A stretch of 64,000 nt of DNA from Lucifuga dentata (Eukaryota > Chordata > Actinopteri > Ophidiiformes > Bythitidae). The notes below the pieces were generated by a model that was given only the letters and a program-made list of their open reading frames with translations, did no database searches and was not told the origin of the DNA. Below are positions 12,623 through 24,946 of the stretch, one piece after another. The position numbers and the translations under genes are program-made. The stretch is from assembly GCA_014773175.1 (NCBI GenBank), contig VXCM01000242.1, forward strand, positions 1 to 64,000, written 5' to 3'. Each line of letters starts with the position of its first letter. The first letter of the stretch is position 1.

Positions 12623-15049
12623 TGATACAATCTGGAATGGAAAATCGCATCCATTGCTTGGTAAATCTTCTTGAAGATTTTATAGAGCATTATAGAGCAT
12701 ATCATCATGAACCCAGAAGTAGGCAGTGTACATACAATCAATCATTATAAGAATGCTGGTCAAAATGATCCATGATATTGTTCTTGTATATAGCCTGCAA
12801 TGACATGATTTTGTTCTTGCTTTACACAATGACCATAAATGAAGAAAATGTGTTAAATTATACTAGAGAGGTTAAACATGTATTTCTTCAACTCAAAAGC
12901 TGAAATGTACAAAATATGCTCCTTTCCCAGAGCAAAGGACCATATTTATTATTGAGGTGTTTAGCAATAACAGCACTGGGTATTACTAAGTAATATCACA
13001 GAGTGTGCTATGGTATTGAAAAAAATAATTAATCTTGCTGAATAGTTCATAGTTGTCTTAAAAGCATACTATTTGGGGGTAATTTTGTATTTTTTTTTTT
13101 TAGGGAAAGGCGTGTGTGTGTGTGCGTGCGTGTGCGTCAGGATGAATGTGGATAAAGGCTCCAAAAGCTAACACTTCTGGAATGCCCCCTGCAGAGTGAG
13201 CGACTTAAGGGTTGGACGTGTGTTTGTTGGAGCATTCTGGCAGGAAGAGGCAGGGACCTGGTCCAGAATAACGGAACAACAGTGGAATGTGGTTCAGCGG
13301 GGAATATCCTGAGTCAAACACAAGGTAGTTCTGGGGTCTGCAGAGGAAATCATTGTGGCAACGCTTTCATAAACTGCAACTGTAATCGGACGGACGATGC
13401 TCAGCCCTGCCTTCTCCTGTGCGGATGACAATGCAACGCAGATGCCTGCAATCAGTTTCCATTTAACTACTTTCTATTCACACCACAGCTAAATTAGAAG
13501 AACATGTCGCCGTGGAATAGCTCTCAAACCCGTGACTCATTCACTGAAAATCTCTGTCCAAATGTGAGAGCCGCAACTGTGGCGGTGGTTGGAGTCGCAG
13601 TAAATATGAAGTGTTAGTATTTCTCTTCAGGCTGTGCATTAGGCCGGATGCCATGCACCTTCGCCCACATGCCTCCCACAACCCAGCTCCCATATACAGA
13701 GGGCAGAATCTGAGCCAAAGCTGCAAGCAGGCAGATAAAGGCAATCTCATTGATGTAGGAGCAGCTCACTGGTAAAAAGACACATCTCTGACACAACACT
13801 GCCTGCGTTAGCCTTGGTTTAGAATCAGATTAACTGGCACAAAAATACCGTGGATGGACTTGAAGGCAATGCCGTAAGTCAGCTTTTATATATACATCCC
13901 AGCATATCAAGCGGTAAAGGTGTCTACATGTGAGCTTTTGTGTGTCTGTCTGTGCGCATGTGTATATATTTTATCCGTAAACCTGTTGGCTATAGGGAAA
14001 TACTTTTAACTGAGATGCTGACAAGTAGCTCAAACTATCACCTCCTCCAGGATCCATGTCTTTGCTTGTACAGACATAAATATGCACTGTGTAGCTTATA
14101 TTTGAATGACATATTCCACCCACACCACCAGTCTCTAAAGTAGACATGGGGTCATTATGCAGGATTTTTTTTTTTTTTTTTTTTNTTTTTTTTTTTTTTT
14201 TTTTAATGCCTGTTTTGTTACAGGAACACAGAATTAGGCTTTGAAGTTGCAATGTAAACCTGAACATCACTTCTGGGAATTTGAGGAATGTTTTTACCTT
14301 ATCTGCCAAACCCAAAGAACCTATCAACCCCTCAGCGCCACCCGTTCCTCCAGACTGCAGGACACGAAACAAACGCCATCAACATTCCCGTGACGTATCT
14401 CTTACACTAAACCTGCCTTCTGGGACATTCCACCTGCTTTGTCTACTTTTAATCATTATGAAAAAAAGCTTGTTGAACAGTGCCGAGTGTGTAACATCAA
14501 GACCAAGTGGCTTTGTAATGAGCAAAGGCTGGGCTGGCTTGTCTTTCCCTGTGTTTTTTTTCCCTCCTCGTTCTTTAACTCAATCTCTCATTCTGTCTGT
14601 TTCTCTATCTCTCTCACTCTCTTTGTCTCTGCCATTTTCTCTTGCTGTCTCTGCCAGACCTCTACTTTACACTCTCCCTCCTCTCTTGCCTTCTCCTTGA
14701 AACCAACTCCTTAGCAACCAGTTGCAGCGCCTCCCAGAAAGGTAGACAGCCTCTCTCTCTGGTGCCACAGCAACCCTACACAACATCAGACAGGGAGGCA
14801 TGCTACATTATTAACCAGAAATAGCCAAGAGGGGCAGGACATGGGTGGGTGGGGGGTGAGAGAGAGAGAGAGAGAGAGAGAGAAGCAGGGGGTACTTAGA
14901 ATTTGGCAGTCTCAAACTGCTGGCTGGTGCTGTAAACTTCAGAAGGGAAGTGCTACTTCCAGCTTCGACTGGATATACATGCACATAAACATGAGCAGAC
15001 ACAGTAACACGTGCACACATAGTGAAACATGGCAACAGAGGGGGAGGAN

Positions 15050-15088
<39 letters not shown>

Positions 15089-16186
15089 AATTTTGGAGCG
15101 GTTACATTCAGCCAAATCCACAGGGGGATCAATAAGGAACATCTGGGTCTGGGGTGGACAGGGCGGCTTTTGTTTGCAGGCAGCACATTGGCCTGACACA
15201 TCACCCAGATTCTCTCTGGGTTTCTGTGGGGAGGGAGCGAGGAGAAAGGGCTGGGGGGCGTCAGGGAGGGAAAGGTGTTTGCTTTTCTGCAGGCAAAATT
15301 TGTCTGTTCCAAGGCCAAGGATATATTACCAGGAGTGCTTATAGAATCATTTTTAGTGCTAGTAGAAAACAGCATTGTATTTTTATGCTGAATTAAAAAA
15401 CTGCAACATTTTGTATTACATTATCTTTGTTTTTTTTTTGTTTTTGTTTTTTGTTTTGCTATTCTCTGTGGTAAACTAATGAATGCAATGTTATTTAATC
15501 TATTGTTGACTTTTGCTGGTCAAGGATTGTGACAACCTTTACACCTGCGAAATGACACAAGACTACAAGGTACAAGGGTTTAGGTAAAATACAAATCTTA
15601 AAGGTCCACAAAGAAAATTTTCAATAAGACAAAGGTCTGTTTATTACGGTCAGTCAAGCCATAGTCAACTCTCAATCTATGTTGTCTACTCTCATTGAGC
15701 CCAACGGCATGTCAACCCATCGTTGTCATGGAGATGACAGAATGCTGAATGTGATTGGACCAAACCAAAGCTGAGCAGACATTCTAACACAGACAGCGGA
15801 ACAGTCGGACATTCAGTTTCACTTTCTCCACTGCTTGCTGTAGAGAAAGCAGAGAATTTTGACTCGTTGCGTCGCAGCGATGTCTCAGATAATACAAAAA
15901 ATACATGTGAAAAGTAAAATTTGCTCAGAGGAGACAGTTGTGGTTCGGTCCGGATCTGGACCGGAGTCCAGAGATTGAGGATGACTGGTTTAGGTATACA
16001 AAAATCACATGATGTAGTTATTTATGTCTTACTTAACAAAATGTGGAGTATAGCAATGTGTTACCACAGTCATTTGGAGGGGGAGTTATCTTTTTATGTC
16101 TTATCAGGTTCATGTTACTGATAAGAGATTGAAAGTAATTATTAAAAACTTCACCAAAAAATATTATGTAGTTGATGTTGCGGGAC
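12623..16186. other. Noncoding DNA with long simple repeats
   Basis: Includes GT-rich DNA near 13110-13135, poly-T with an N at 14165-14204, (GA)n at 14859-14882 and 15050-15087 (N at 15049), and a CT-rich stretch at 14575-14660. The sequence around 15599-15985 (from TTAAAGGTCCACAAAG to GAGGATGACTGG) looks transposon-derived but I could not define its ends. Frames over the GA and CT tracts are repeat artefacts. Confidence 0.45.
15050..15087. repeat. (GA)n microsatellite beside an N
   Basis: Nineteen GA units directly after the N at 15049. The length is not reliable. Confidence 0.9.
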
Positions 16187-16763
16187 ATAAAGGAACATAC
16201 CGGTGATTTTACATGTTTGAGCCCAATAAATACAAACCGCATACTGTACATGTTATGTTACTTATTCACTTATATTCCAAAATATATGACTGGAGCAGCA
16301 CATTTTAGAATTATTTTCCTATCTTCCGGACTGCCACTGGTTTCATTTCATTTCACTATTAAAATTGACTTGTAATCACTTGAAATGCGCTTGAGATAAG
16401 TATTCCATTGCAGCAAACATGATATCTATTGTTGAAGTTACTTAATTTAACCAGTCCAACATGAAGCTACACAGAAGAAAATGTATCTCTCCACCAGGGA
16501 ATATATTCCCAAGAGAAGACTGCTTTTAATGAGAAATTGATGCAACGGTACCTTCTACAGTTATGTTTAAGTGTTAGCAGGCGAAACATTTAATTTTAAG
16601 GTGGGTGTATCGTCTGAATATTTAATTCTGAAAGATTGGGGGATTTGGCTAAATAACATGAAAACTAAACTGCCAATTCTTTTGGGAAATGGTTGCCAGT
16701 AATGTAACATGTACACATGTATTTATTGGGTTTAAACATGCAAATCACCTGTATGGTCCTTTA
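16187..16763. mobile_element. TTAA-type palindromic MITE, copy C
   Basis: The left end is ATAAAGGAACATACCGGTG and the right end CACCTGTATGGTCCTTTAG, so both TTAA ends have decayed. Family motifs GCCCAATAAATAC, GGTGGGTGTATCGTCTGAA and ATTTATTGGGTTTAAACATGC are present. Confidence 0.7.
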
Positions 16764-16883
16764 GGAAAGTCAAACTGCAACAGTTTTTTTTCCCCCACCA
16801 AATTCTTAAGCACTAGAGCAGTCATTCCAGGAAAAAATCTAACTGTTTGGTAATTTTAATTTCAACAACAAAATTGTATTTCA

Positions 16884-17008
16884 CTTTTGAAGATATAAAA
16901 AAAAAAAAATTCAATGAATCTATGGAAATAATTAATGATGACGGTNCTTTTGAAGATATAAAAAAAAAAAAATTCAATGAATCTATGGAAATAATTAATG
17001 ATGACGGT
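16884..17008 (+). repeat. 62 bp duplication flanking an N (likely assembly artefact)
   Basis: The sequence 16884-16945 recurs directly after the N at 16946, identical apart from one A in a poly-A run. It looks like two unmerged contig ends rather than a biological duplication. Confidence 0.75.
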
Positions 17009-17340
17009 CTTGATAATTAATGACTCATTAATATTAATTTGTAGTAAAGCCCTAAAGTAGCTGTTTTTTATTGTGAAAATGTGCACTGGAATGTTGGATT
17101 CTATTGGAGGAAGAACTTTTACCTGGCCTGAGTGGCAACAGCCACCATAGCTGAACACACGAAGACGAGAGCGCTACCTAGAGAGACTCAAACTCTAACA
17201 GAAGAATTCCACCGAGGAGGAATTTTTAGAGCATTTCCTGCACAAACAGACTTCATCGGGTCATGCCACATCATTTCAATGTTTGGAGACTGGCTTGACT
17301 ATTCCAAAACAGGAATTTTATTCTATTCAAATTTAATTGT

Positions 17341-17341
<1 letters not shown>

Positions 17342-17415
<74 letters not shown>
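17342..17415. repeat. Poly-T run of 74 bases ending at an N
   Basis: An uninterrupted T run followed by N at 17416. It is too long to be trusted as assembled, and a poly-T frame across it is meaningless. Confidence 0.9.
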
Positions 17416-17697
17416 NCCTCAAGTGACAGACCACTATTCTGACATTCTTCTCTTAAATTTGTTGTTGCAATTTGGAATTCATTATTCCCTCAATAATTTT
17501 CAGGCTTTCCAGGCCCTGAGGCAGCAAAGCAGCTTTAAACACGACACCAGGCAGACATTTTGCACCTTTTTAACTGATCAGGACACCTCACAGCCCAAAC
17601 TTCCAATCATGTCCCACTGAACCCAACACCTGACCCCAACTAGCTTTTGGAGAAGTCCGAAATCCAAGGCTGTTAATGTTTAAGGACCATACTGGCC

Positions 17698-17828
17698 ATT
17701 TTGCATGTTTGAGCCTAATATATTCAATTTTCATGTAACGTTACTGACAATCATTTCCCAAANATTTTGCATGTTTGAGCCTAATATATTCAATTTTCAT
17801 GTAACGTTACTGACAATCATTTCCCAAA
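17698..17828 (+). repeat. 65 bp exact duplication flanking an N (likely assembly artefact)
   Basis: 17698-17762 and 17764-17828 are identical, separated by a single N. Sister MITE copies have this segment once. Confidence 0.85.
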
Positions 17829-18017
17829 GCATACTACTGGAATGGTGAATTTAAAAATTTTTTTTCCTACCTTCCAGACCACCATTGGTTTCAGTTCATT
17901 CTGGTACATTATTAAAATCAACTTGTTGATACTTGAAACATTCTTGGGATAGGTAATCCATCATCGCAAACAAGACACGTATTCAGGTTTTTTTTTTCAA
18001 AGTTTCGTAATTTTAGC

Positions 18018-18152
18018 ATTTAAGTGCAATAAAAAGTGTGGAATGAATGTATGTCTCCACCAGGGAATATAGTCCCAAAAGAAANATTTAAGTGCAATAA
18101 AAAGTGTGGAATGAATGTATGTCTCCACCAGGGAATATAGTCCCAAAAGAAA
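18018..18152 (+). repeat. 67 bp exact duplication flanking an N (likely assembly artefact)
   Basis: 18018-18084 and 18086-18152 are identical around the N at 18085. Sister MITE copies have it once. Confidence 0.85.
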
Positions 18153-18654
18153 ACCTGCGTTTATTGAAAAATTTAAAGACTGTGACTTCATAAGGCTGCG
18201 TAACTATTAGCAGGAGAAACATTGATTTTTAAGGTGGGTGTATCGCTTGAATATTTGATTTTGAAAGATGAGAGGTTTTGCAAAATATCAGGAAAGCTGA
18301 AATAGGGTTTTATCCTTTGGGAAATGAATGTCAGTAACCTTACATGAAAATTGAATATATTAGGCTCAAACGTGCAAAACATGCATGGTATGTTGCTTTA
18401 ATGTATAAATTCTCAGTAAAGTTCTCCCCCTTTTTAACACTAATACTCAATGAAATGATCTCTGTGTTTGACTAATGGAGACATCACACAGTGTAATTTA
18501 CTATACTTCAGCACAGAAAAAAAAGAGAAACATCATGTATTCTTCATCAGGTAAGTTGAATCTCTGGCAGCCCAACCCATCTCATGTTCATTAAGATGAA
18601 TGTACTCTCCTTACTCCTTGTTAAATCCCCTGGTTTTAAGCTGGGAAATATACA

Positions 18655-18657
<3 letters not shown>

Positions 18658-18698
<41 letters not shown>

Positions 18699-18774
18699 NA
18701 GGGGGGGTGCTAAAAACTGAGAGTTGGAGAGTGGCGGAGAGAGAAAGAGAGAGAGAGAGAGAGAAAGGGAGAGA
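18658..18774. repeat. Two (GA)n tracts
   Basis: GA arrays at 18660-18698 (N at 18699) and about 18738-18765, separated by a short unique spacer. Frames on either strand read as alternating R/E or S/L and are not coding. Confidence 0.9.
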
Positions 18775-18775
18775 A

Positions 18776-20114
18776 GAGGTAATGAGGCCAGTGACTGGCT
18801 TTACACCTCGTCTCTGGAAACTAATTGGGAGAGAGCTGGAGGGCACTAATTTGAGCACTCTGCTGGGTAAATGTAGTGCAACGAACTATGAAGGGTAAAT
18901 CAATGTTCTACCTCTCCCTACACCTTGCTTTCTTTATTTCTCTCCCCCCCACCCNCCCCCCATTATTGTTTCCTAATAAAAATTCCATTGACTTCCACTA
19001 TGCTCGTGGGCATAAAGGTATTGACCTGGGTAGAGATCATGAGGACTGATGAGGTGCAGCTCACCAGAAAGGAATTCATCTAGCTGGAAAAAAAATACTG
19101 AATCATCAGGACTCAAGATCTCTGTTCAATCAAACTGGCACCATGAGGTGTGTGTGCATGTGGCATGTGGGTTCCAATCAGCCAATACATTTTTCCCACA
19201 CCGACTGAGTATCGCTGGGGTCTAAGATAATGATGGAAACGCATCTTTCTTTATTGTGTGTTCTCACTCAGGGTGGCATGCTCTGTGATGGGAGAAAAGG
19301 AAATAAAATGTATAGTTACCCCCTGTTGTGAGCCTATGGGTGGCTGAACAAGAAGCCAAATGAAGGGGTCTTAAGAGGAATTATCCTCACCCTCAGGCCG
19401 AGGGATAGAACGGGGCTTTTCAGCCAGAGGAGTCCTGCTCTGATCGTCATGCAGACGAATTCAACAATGCTGAAAGAGTCAGAGAGGAGGAAACAAAGAC
19501 TGAGCTGTGTGCTGTTACAGAGGATAATTGTGAGATATAGTGGATGTGAATTTTATTCCATCTACTGTATGTGACTTACGTGTTGCATATTGTTGGTTTG
19601 TGCGTCAATTACATGGTGTGTGTTGTTGAAAATAGATTTAAAGGACAATGAATGACTCCGTGATTATGTGTGTTTAACTACCTTTCTTTGTGGCACTTGG
19701 AGGACGCTGATCTGCTCTGTTCAACGCCATCTGCCCCCCCACTCCCTCTCTGCGACTGTGCCTTGCAGCTCGGCCCCCTGGGAAATAGCTGTGGATAAGT
19801 TATTCAATTAGAGGGGCATTATTGGCCCACTCTCTCAGAGGACAGAGCTGATGATGCTGTGATTATCCTGCTCTGCATTCCTTTATGGCTCGGCACCCTC
19901 TCTCTGTGTGTTTGTGTATGTTTATATTTGTCCCTCACACACACACGCATTGCATTGTGTGTGTGTGTGTGTGTGTTTCTGAGTGTATAACTGCATAACT
20001 GCAAATCAACAAAGAATGTTTGTGGATGATAGGGATGTGGGGAGGGTGTGGGGGTTAAAAAATAAGGCTCTATCAGAGATGCTTGAGTGATTTTAAATGA
20101 GCCCCCAAGTTTCA

Positions 20115-20151
<37 letters not shown>

Positions 20152-22528
20152 NCTTGGAAAGGACTGAGACATGCCCTGTCTGACTGACTAATCACTATGA
20201 GATGGCTTTAAAATGCGATTTAAAAAAAAAAAAAATCTGTTCATTGCAAAAAGATGGAGGACTAAAATACATTAGATAAAATTGTATATATGTGTATATA
20301 TATATAGATATATATAGATATATATAGTGATAATAATAAAATAAGATAACAATAATAAAATACATGATAATAGTAAAATAAATACAATAATAAAATTATA
20401 TATTATTATCATGATTGATACTGATGATTTTATTATTATCATTATCATTTATTATTATCATGACTGCATGATAAGTAACCATCAACACTGACGGTGAGCT
20501 TTTCCATACTGAGTTCAGGTGATAGCTTTTATCATGAATTCTGCTCAGACAAGGACCTTGTTTGAAACAAAGACCTAGAGCAGGAGCCATCTCAACACAG
20601 AGGCCCCCACACCCAAATCCAAGCAGATCCCCTCTCCACGGACCAGTGAGGTGGTCTTTAAAGTGCTGCCATGATGGGTCTGCCCTATCTGCCCAGCGCA
20701 GACCCACAGATGCCCTCCCGGGAGGCCGGAGTAGAGGGGAGCAGGGCAGCGGGCCTGGAGCCTCATCTGTTCTGCCCAGAATACAAATAGGTCAGTTAGG
20801 GAGAGGAGGGGCAAAACAAAAACAAGGGACACACACACACTGACCATGAACAAGAAGAGGTCCTGCCAGCTGAATTCCTCCATCGGCCATGATGGGATCG
20901 ACCATCTGGTATCAATGTGGGGAAGTCAAACGATGACTCAAGTGAATGTGCATGCGTACACACACACACACACACACACACACGTGATTTTGTTTTTCCT
21001 TTTAAGAAGTACAGTACGAGGCAGCACCTGAACATCCTGTCAGTGACCTCTCTACATATCACCTTTACATGTTAAACCTGTCTCCCATTCTGGGGCGTCA
21101 CCTTTCACACCTGCCAACCTGGACGGTTACACTGAGCTTGCAGCTGTCCGTTCTGTTGCTTGACTAATGTAAACATCATGTCCACTGGATGAAGCAAGGC
21201 TTGTAATGATGTAACAGATTTACTTCTGCATTTTTGCTTGTCCTTGTGAATTATTCATGAACACCCTCTTATTAAAACCATAAAACAAACAAACTGGTAA
21301 AAAAAAAAAAAAAAAAAAAAAAAAATGGAAAACAGACACATTTACTGAAGGAACTGCTGATTTTACAGACCAAGCGCTACAAATCAGCCAAGTTAAAATG
21401 CAATCAATATTATTATTACAATAGCATTAATGTATTAGGGCATTTTTAAATAACTCAACCTTGTTCTAATGTGTTAGTGTTTTTTTTTTTTTTTAATNTT
21501 TTTTTTTTTTTTTAACTAAAAGAACCTTTTCAGAGTAGGAAAACATACAAAGATCAATGAGCAATAAATACAAAAATAATGGAGTAAAACAGATAAAACA
21601 CCAAAGAAAGCATGAACAAAAAAGCCAAACATGAAATATCCATCGGACTACAACCATAAAAACCACAAACAAGCTTTTAAAGCTTTTTTAAAAGTGGTAA
21701 GGGAGGCCGAGTCCCTGATGGCCTGAGCGGAAAGTTCCAGAGGAAGCACAGGAGAAAGTTCTGTCTCCCAGGTTCAGTGCTTCATCCTCGTGGGAGGTGA
21801 CAGCAGTTAGTATTGGCTGAACAAAATCTATGTGAAGTGTTCTTAACGAGTGACCTTTACAAACATTCAGTTAGCCTGCCATAGAGTCGAACACACCGGA
21901 ACCATGTAGTCTCTGTTTTGACTCTAAATTTATGACTGCAGTTTAATATTTTTTCATCCTGTGCTTAATCTTTCAGATTTCTCCTGTTTTGGACTTTCCT
22001 GGAAGTAAGAAAAACTCCATCCAGGGTAAAAATAGACAATGTTTGGCTGTGATGTAATCCCTTAGCTGCATTGTAAGGTTTTCTTTTGCTGCTGGTGCAG
22101 GCTCGACATATCACTCAGAAGGGAAACTGATTTATGTTGGCCTAAACTCAAAACCCTGGCCTGATGAGAGATGGCCTGCACAGAGTAAATCAAGTAGAAA
22201 ATAAGCAGGGCTGAATTATTTTCAAAAGCCAGCATGCTATTAAACCAGAGCAGGCCCGTGGCAGCAGCTCGCAAAAAAAAACATTTCAGCTTTTTCCTTC
22301 ACACTATTTCTTGTTGTTAATATCAGCACCTCTAGGAAGATACATAAACTGTCTAAAGCACAGGAAGCGCTTTACACCAGCCTGCTGCAGAAATGCATGG
22401 AAAAATGTGCTCCTTAAAAAAGTGGCAAGACCCCTGATGTACAGTATATCTGCCAGTAGCAATATATTAACAAATGAGAGCGAGAGCTGAAGATGTCTGG
22501 ATAAGTGCTACTGTTCATGTAATTTTAG
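18776..22528. other. Noncoding DNA; no supported gene
   Basis: Contains (GT)n about 19955-19976, (CA)16 at 20120-20151 beside an N, TA-rich and ATA-rich repeats 20285-20460, (CA)n about 20959-20983, poly-A 21300-21325 and poly-T with N 21481-21514. The block 20510-20900 is GC-richer, non-repetitive and may be regulatory. Confidence 0.45.
20549..20572. promoter_or_regulatory. Clustered SOX-type HMG motifs
   Basis: ACAAGG (20549-20554) and CCTTGT (20556-20561) form an inverted pair with 1 bp spacing, followed 4 bp later by AACAAAG (20566-20572). SOX proteins recognise (A/T)(A/T)CAA(A/T)G. The cluster lies in non-repetitive sequence. Function is inferred. Confidence 0.3.
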
Positions 22529-22984
22529 TGGAGGTGGGAAGAAATTATTGATTTGCAAGTCACAAGTTACGTCTCAAGTCTTTCCAAAAAAGACTTGGAA
22601 AAAGCCAGAAGTCACAAGTCAAGACAGGCAAGTTACAAGTCAAATCACAAATCCTTAAATTTGAATTTTGAGTACTAAACAATTCACAATGTGGGCTGTA
22701 TCAAATTTAATGCCTGAGTATTTACACAAGTCGTTCATGTTTTTTAAGGTTTGGTTAAATGAGTAATGTGTAAGATCTAAAGATTAACAAATAAATCTGT
22801 CAGCATATAAAGCAAATGAGCATTTATTACTGTTCAGATAAACATTTTAGTTAAATGAAGAATACACATAAATATGCTTATAAAATCTAATGAAACTTTA
22901 TTAGTAATAATTTTATTTATTTTATTATTTATTTATTATTTTTTACTTAACTTTATTAGTAATAAACTTCAGTGACATCAAACG

Positions 22985-23401
22985 TCTATTTATACAGCCA
23001 GAAATCTCTGTCCATCCATCTGTCTGTGGCACCAATATTTTGAGAACCTGGCACTGTATGAAGTTGAAATTCAGCAGGTATAATGCTCAGGACTCAAGAA
23101 TATGCAGTGTCGTGTGTGAAGTTTTTGGATGAGCAGTTCTCGAATTGAGCTGTGCCAGTAAAAAGTAGTCCGCGTGGCAGGATATGTTATGGGTGCAGCA
23201 GCATATGCTCTGCTCTACAGCCACTTATGGCAGGCTGTGGCGCATGCCATAAAGTCCGGCCCATTCCAAACAAGCACGCTTTGCACTACAAACAAAGCTA
23301 GCTCACTAGAAAGTGTAGAACAACATTATAACAGGCTGTGGCGCACACCATCAAGTCAGGCACATTCCAAACAAGCACGTTTTGAGCAGGCACTGCACTA
23401 G
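22985..23401 (+). mobile_element. Helitron-like element, first of a tandem pair
   Basis: Begins TCTATTTATACAGCCAGAAATC, has a CATCTGTCTGTGG tract and ends GGCACTGCACTAG. The next unit starts immediately after. Homologous in reverse to 12207-12622. An internal partial repeat of the 3' part (about 23235-23300 versus 23330-23385) shows a rearranged end. Confidence 0.6.
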
Positions 23402-23714
23402 TCTATCTATAAAGGCAGGAATCTGTGTCTGTCTGTGGCACCAATATCTCTAGAACCCAGGACTGTATGAAGTTGATATTCGGCATATTTCTTGCTCAGG
23501 ACATGCAGTGTCACGCGTGAAGTGGTTCTTGAATTGAGCTGTGCTGGTAAATTGTAGTCTGTGCAGCAGCATATGCTCTGGTCCGGTGGCAAGGTCTCAA
23601 CCCGACCCCGTACAGCAAACAAAACTAGCTCACTAAAATTATGGCAGGCTGCGGCACACACCATAAAGTCCGGCCCATTCTGAACAGACAAGTTTTCAAC
23701 GGGCACTGCACTAG
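23402..23714 (+). mobile_element. Helitron-like element, second of a tandem pair
   Basis: Begins TCTATCTATAAAGGCAGG directly at the CTAG end of the preceding unit and ends GCACTGCACTAG followed by T. The head-to-tail junction without spacer fits rolling-circle transposition. Confidence 0.6.
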
Positions 23715-24126
23715 TGTCTATGAATGATCCATTTCTCACTGAAATAAGTAATAAGAACAAATTGGCAGCATTGTTGCTAAACATGCCAGTAATGCAGGTC
23801 CTTCAACAGCTGGAAAGTGTTTTCGGTGGAGTTTTCCTTTAACCTCATTAGCGTCAAGTCACTGGTCTTTGCCAGCTTATATGATGGCGCGTCTGATTAG
23901 TTTTTTGATGCACAGGTTCTGCTTATCACAAACTTTTTGTTGTGATGAACTTTGTAAGTGAAAGCTTTTGTCTTTTATTATAGCTAAATCCAAAGTGGCT
24001 TTGCTGGTCAACTGTTGTTTCAATTCATTGTCATGTGCAGCTAGTTTTTGTCTGATAGGTAACATAGGAAATGAAGAACAGACTTGCAGGAAGTGAAAGG
24101 TTGGTTCACTACACACCAAAGAGTTT

Positions 24127-24748
24127 TTAAAGGACCATACCATTTATTTTGCATGTTTGAGACTAATATGTCCAATTTTCATACACAGTAAGGTGACTGA
24201 CAATCATTTCCCAAAGGATAAAACCGTATTTCAGATTTCCTGATATTTTGCAAAACCTCTTAATCTTTCAAAATCAAATATTCAAGTGATACACCCACCT
24301 TAAAAATCAATGTTTCGCCTACTAATAGGTATGCAGCCTTATGAACTCATGGTCATTTAAATTTTTTTGATAAATGCAGGTCTTCTTTTGGGACTATATT
24401 CCCTGGTGGAGACATACATTCACTCCAGGCTTTTTTTTTTTATTTATTGTGCTTAAATGCTAAAATTACAAAACTTCGAGAAAAAAAAAAACAAAACAAT
24501 AAAAACCCTGAATACATGTTCACAATGATGGATTACCTGTCCCAAGAACTTTTCAAGTATCAGCAGGTTGATTTTAATAGTGTACCAGAATGAAATGAAA
24601 CCAATGGCGATCTCAAAGGTACTGTTGGAATTTTTTTTTTTTTTTTTTANAGTAGTATGCTTTGGGAAATGATTGTCAGTAACCTTACATGTATGAAAAT
24701 TGAATATATATGGCTCAAACATGCAAAATAGGTGGTATGGTCCTTTAA
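24127..24748. mobile_element. TTAA-type palindromic MITE, copy E (best preserved)
   Basis: Both ends keep TTAA: TTAAAGGACCATACCA on the left, GGTGGTATGGTCCTTTAA on the right. The TIRs extend about 95 bp, to TGACAATCATTTCCCAAAG. The middle has CTGGTGGAGACATACATTC, the intact equivalent of the hAT insertion site in copy A. It sits inside the CAAGTC element. Confidence 0.85.
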
Positions 24749-24946
24749 TTTTTTTGTGTGTGGACATTATCAAGTCTTTCCAAGACAAAAATTTCAAGTC
24801 TGGGTGAAGTCACAAGTCATTGCTTTTCAAAGTCAAAACCGAACTGCAATTTTTTTTTTCATTTTGTCAAGTTGAGTCTCGAGTCAGAAAATTGTAACTC
24901 AAGTCCAAGTCCAGTCAAAGTCATGCAACTCGAGTCCACATCAGTG

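Larger units (their letters stand above)
17680..18401. mobile_element. TTAA-type palindromic MITE, copy D
   Basis: The left end TTAAGGACCATACTGGCC and right end GGTATGTTGCTTTAA mirror each other, with long inner TIRs (GCATGTTTGAGCCTAATATATTC and its inverse). Two N-flanked duplications (17698-17828 and 18018-18152) inflate it by about 130 bp, so the real length is near 590 bp, like the others. Confidence 0.8.
22529..24946. mobile_element. CAAGTC-rich DNA element, interrupted by other transposons
   Basis: The left part (from GGAGGTGGGAAGAAATTATTG) and the right part (to GAGTCCACATCAGTG) both consist of repeated CAAGTC/AAGTCACAAGTC phrases known from a common fish non-autonomous DNA element. 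They are in opposite arrangement, as expected of its two ends. Between them sit two Helitron-like units and MITE copy E. Exact termini are approximate. Confidence 0.6.

Noticed and set aside
14841..15344. 167-codon frame with R/E repeats
   Set aside because: Produced by two (GA)n arrays and an N; low complexity without stops.
17132..17620. 162-codon frame with a poly-Phe centre
   Set aside because: The centre is a 74-base poly-T run and an N.
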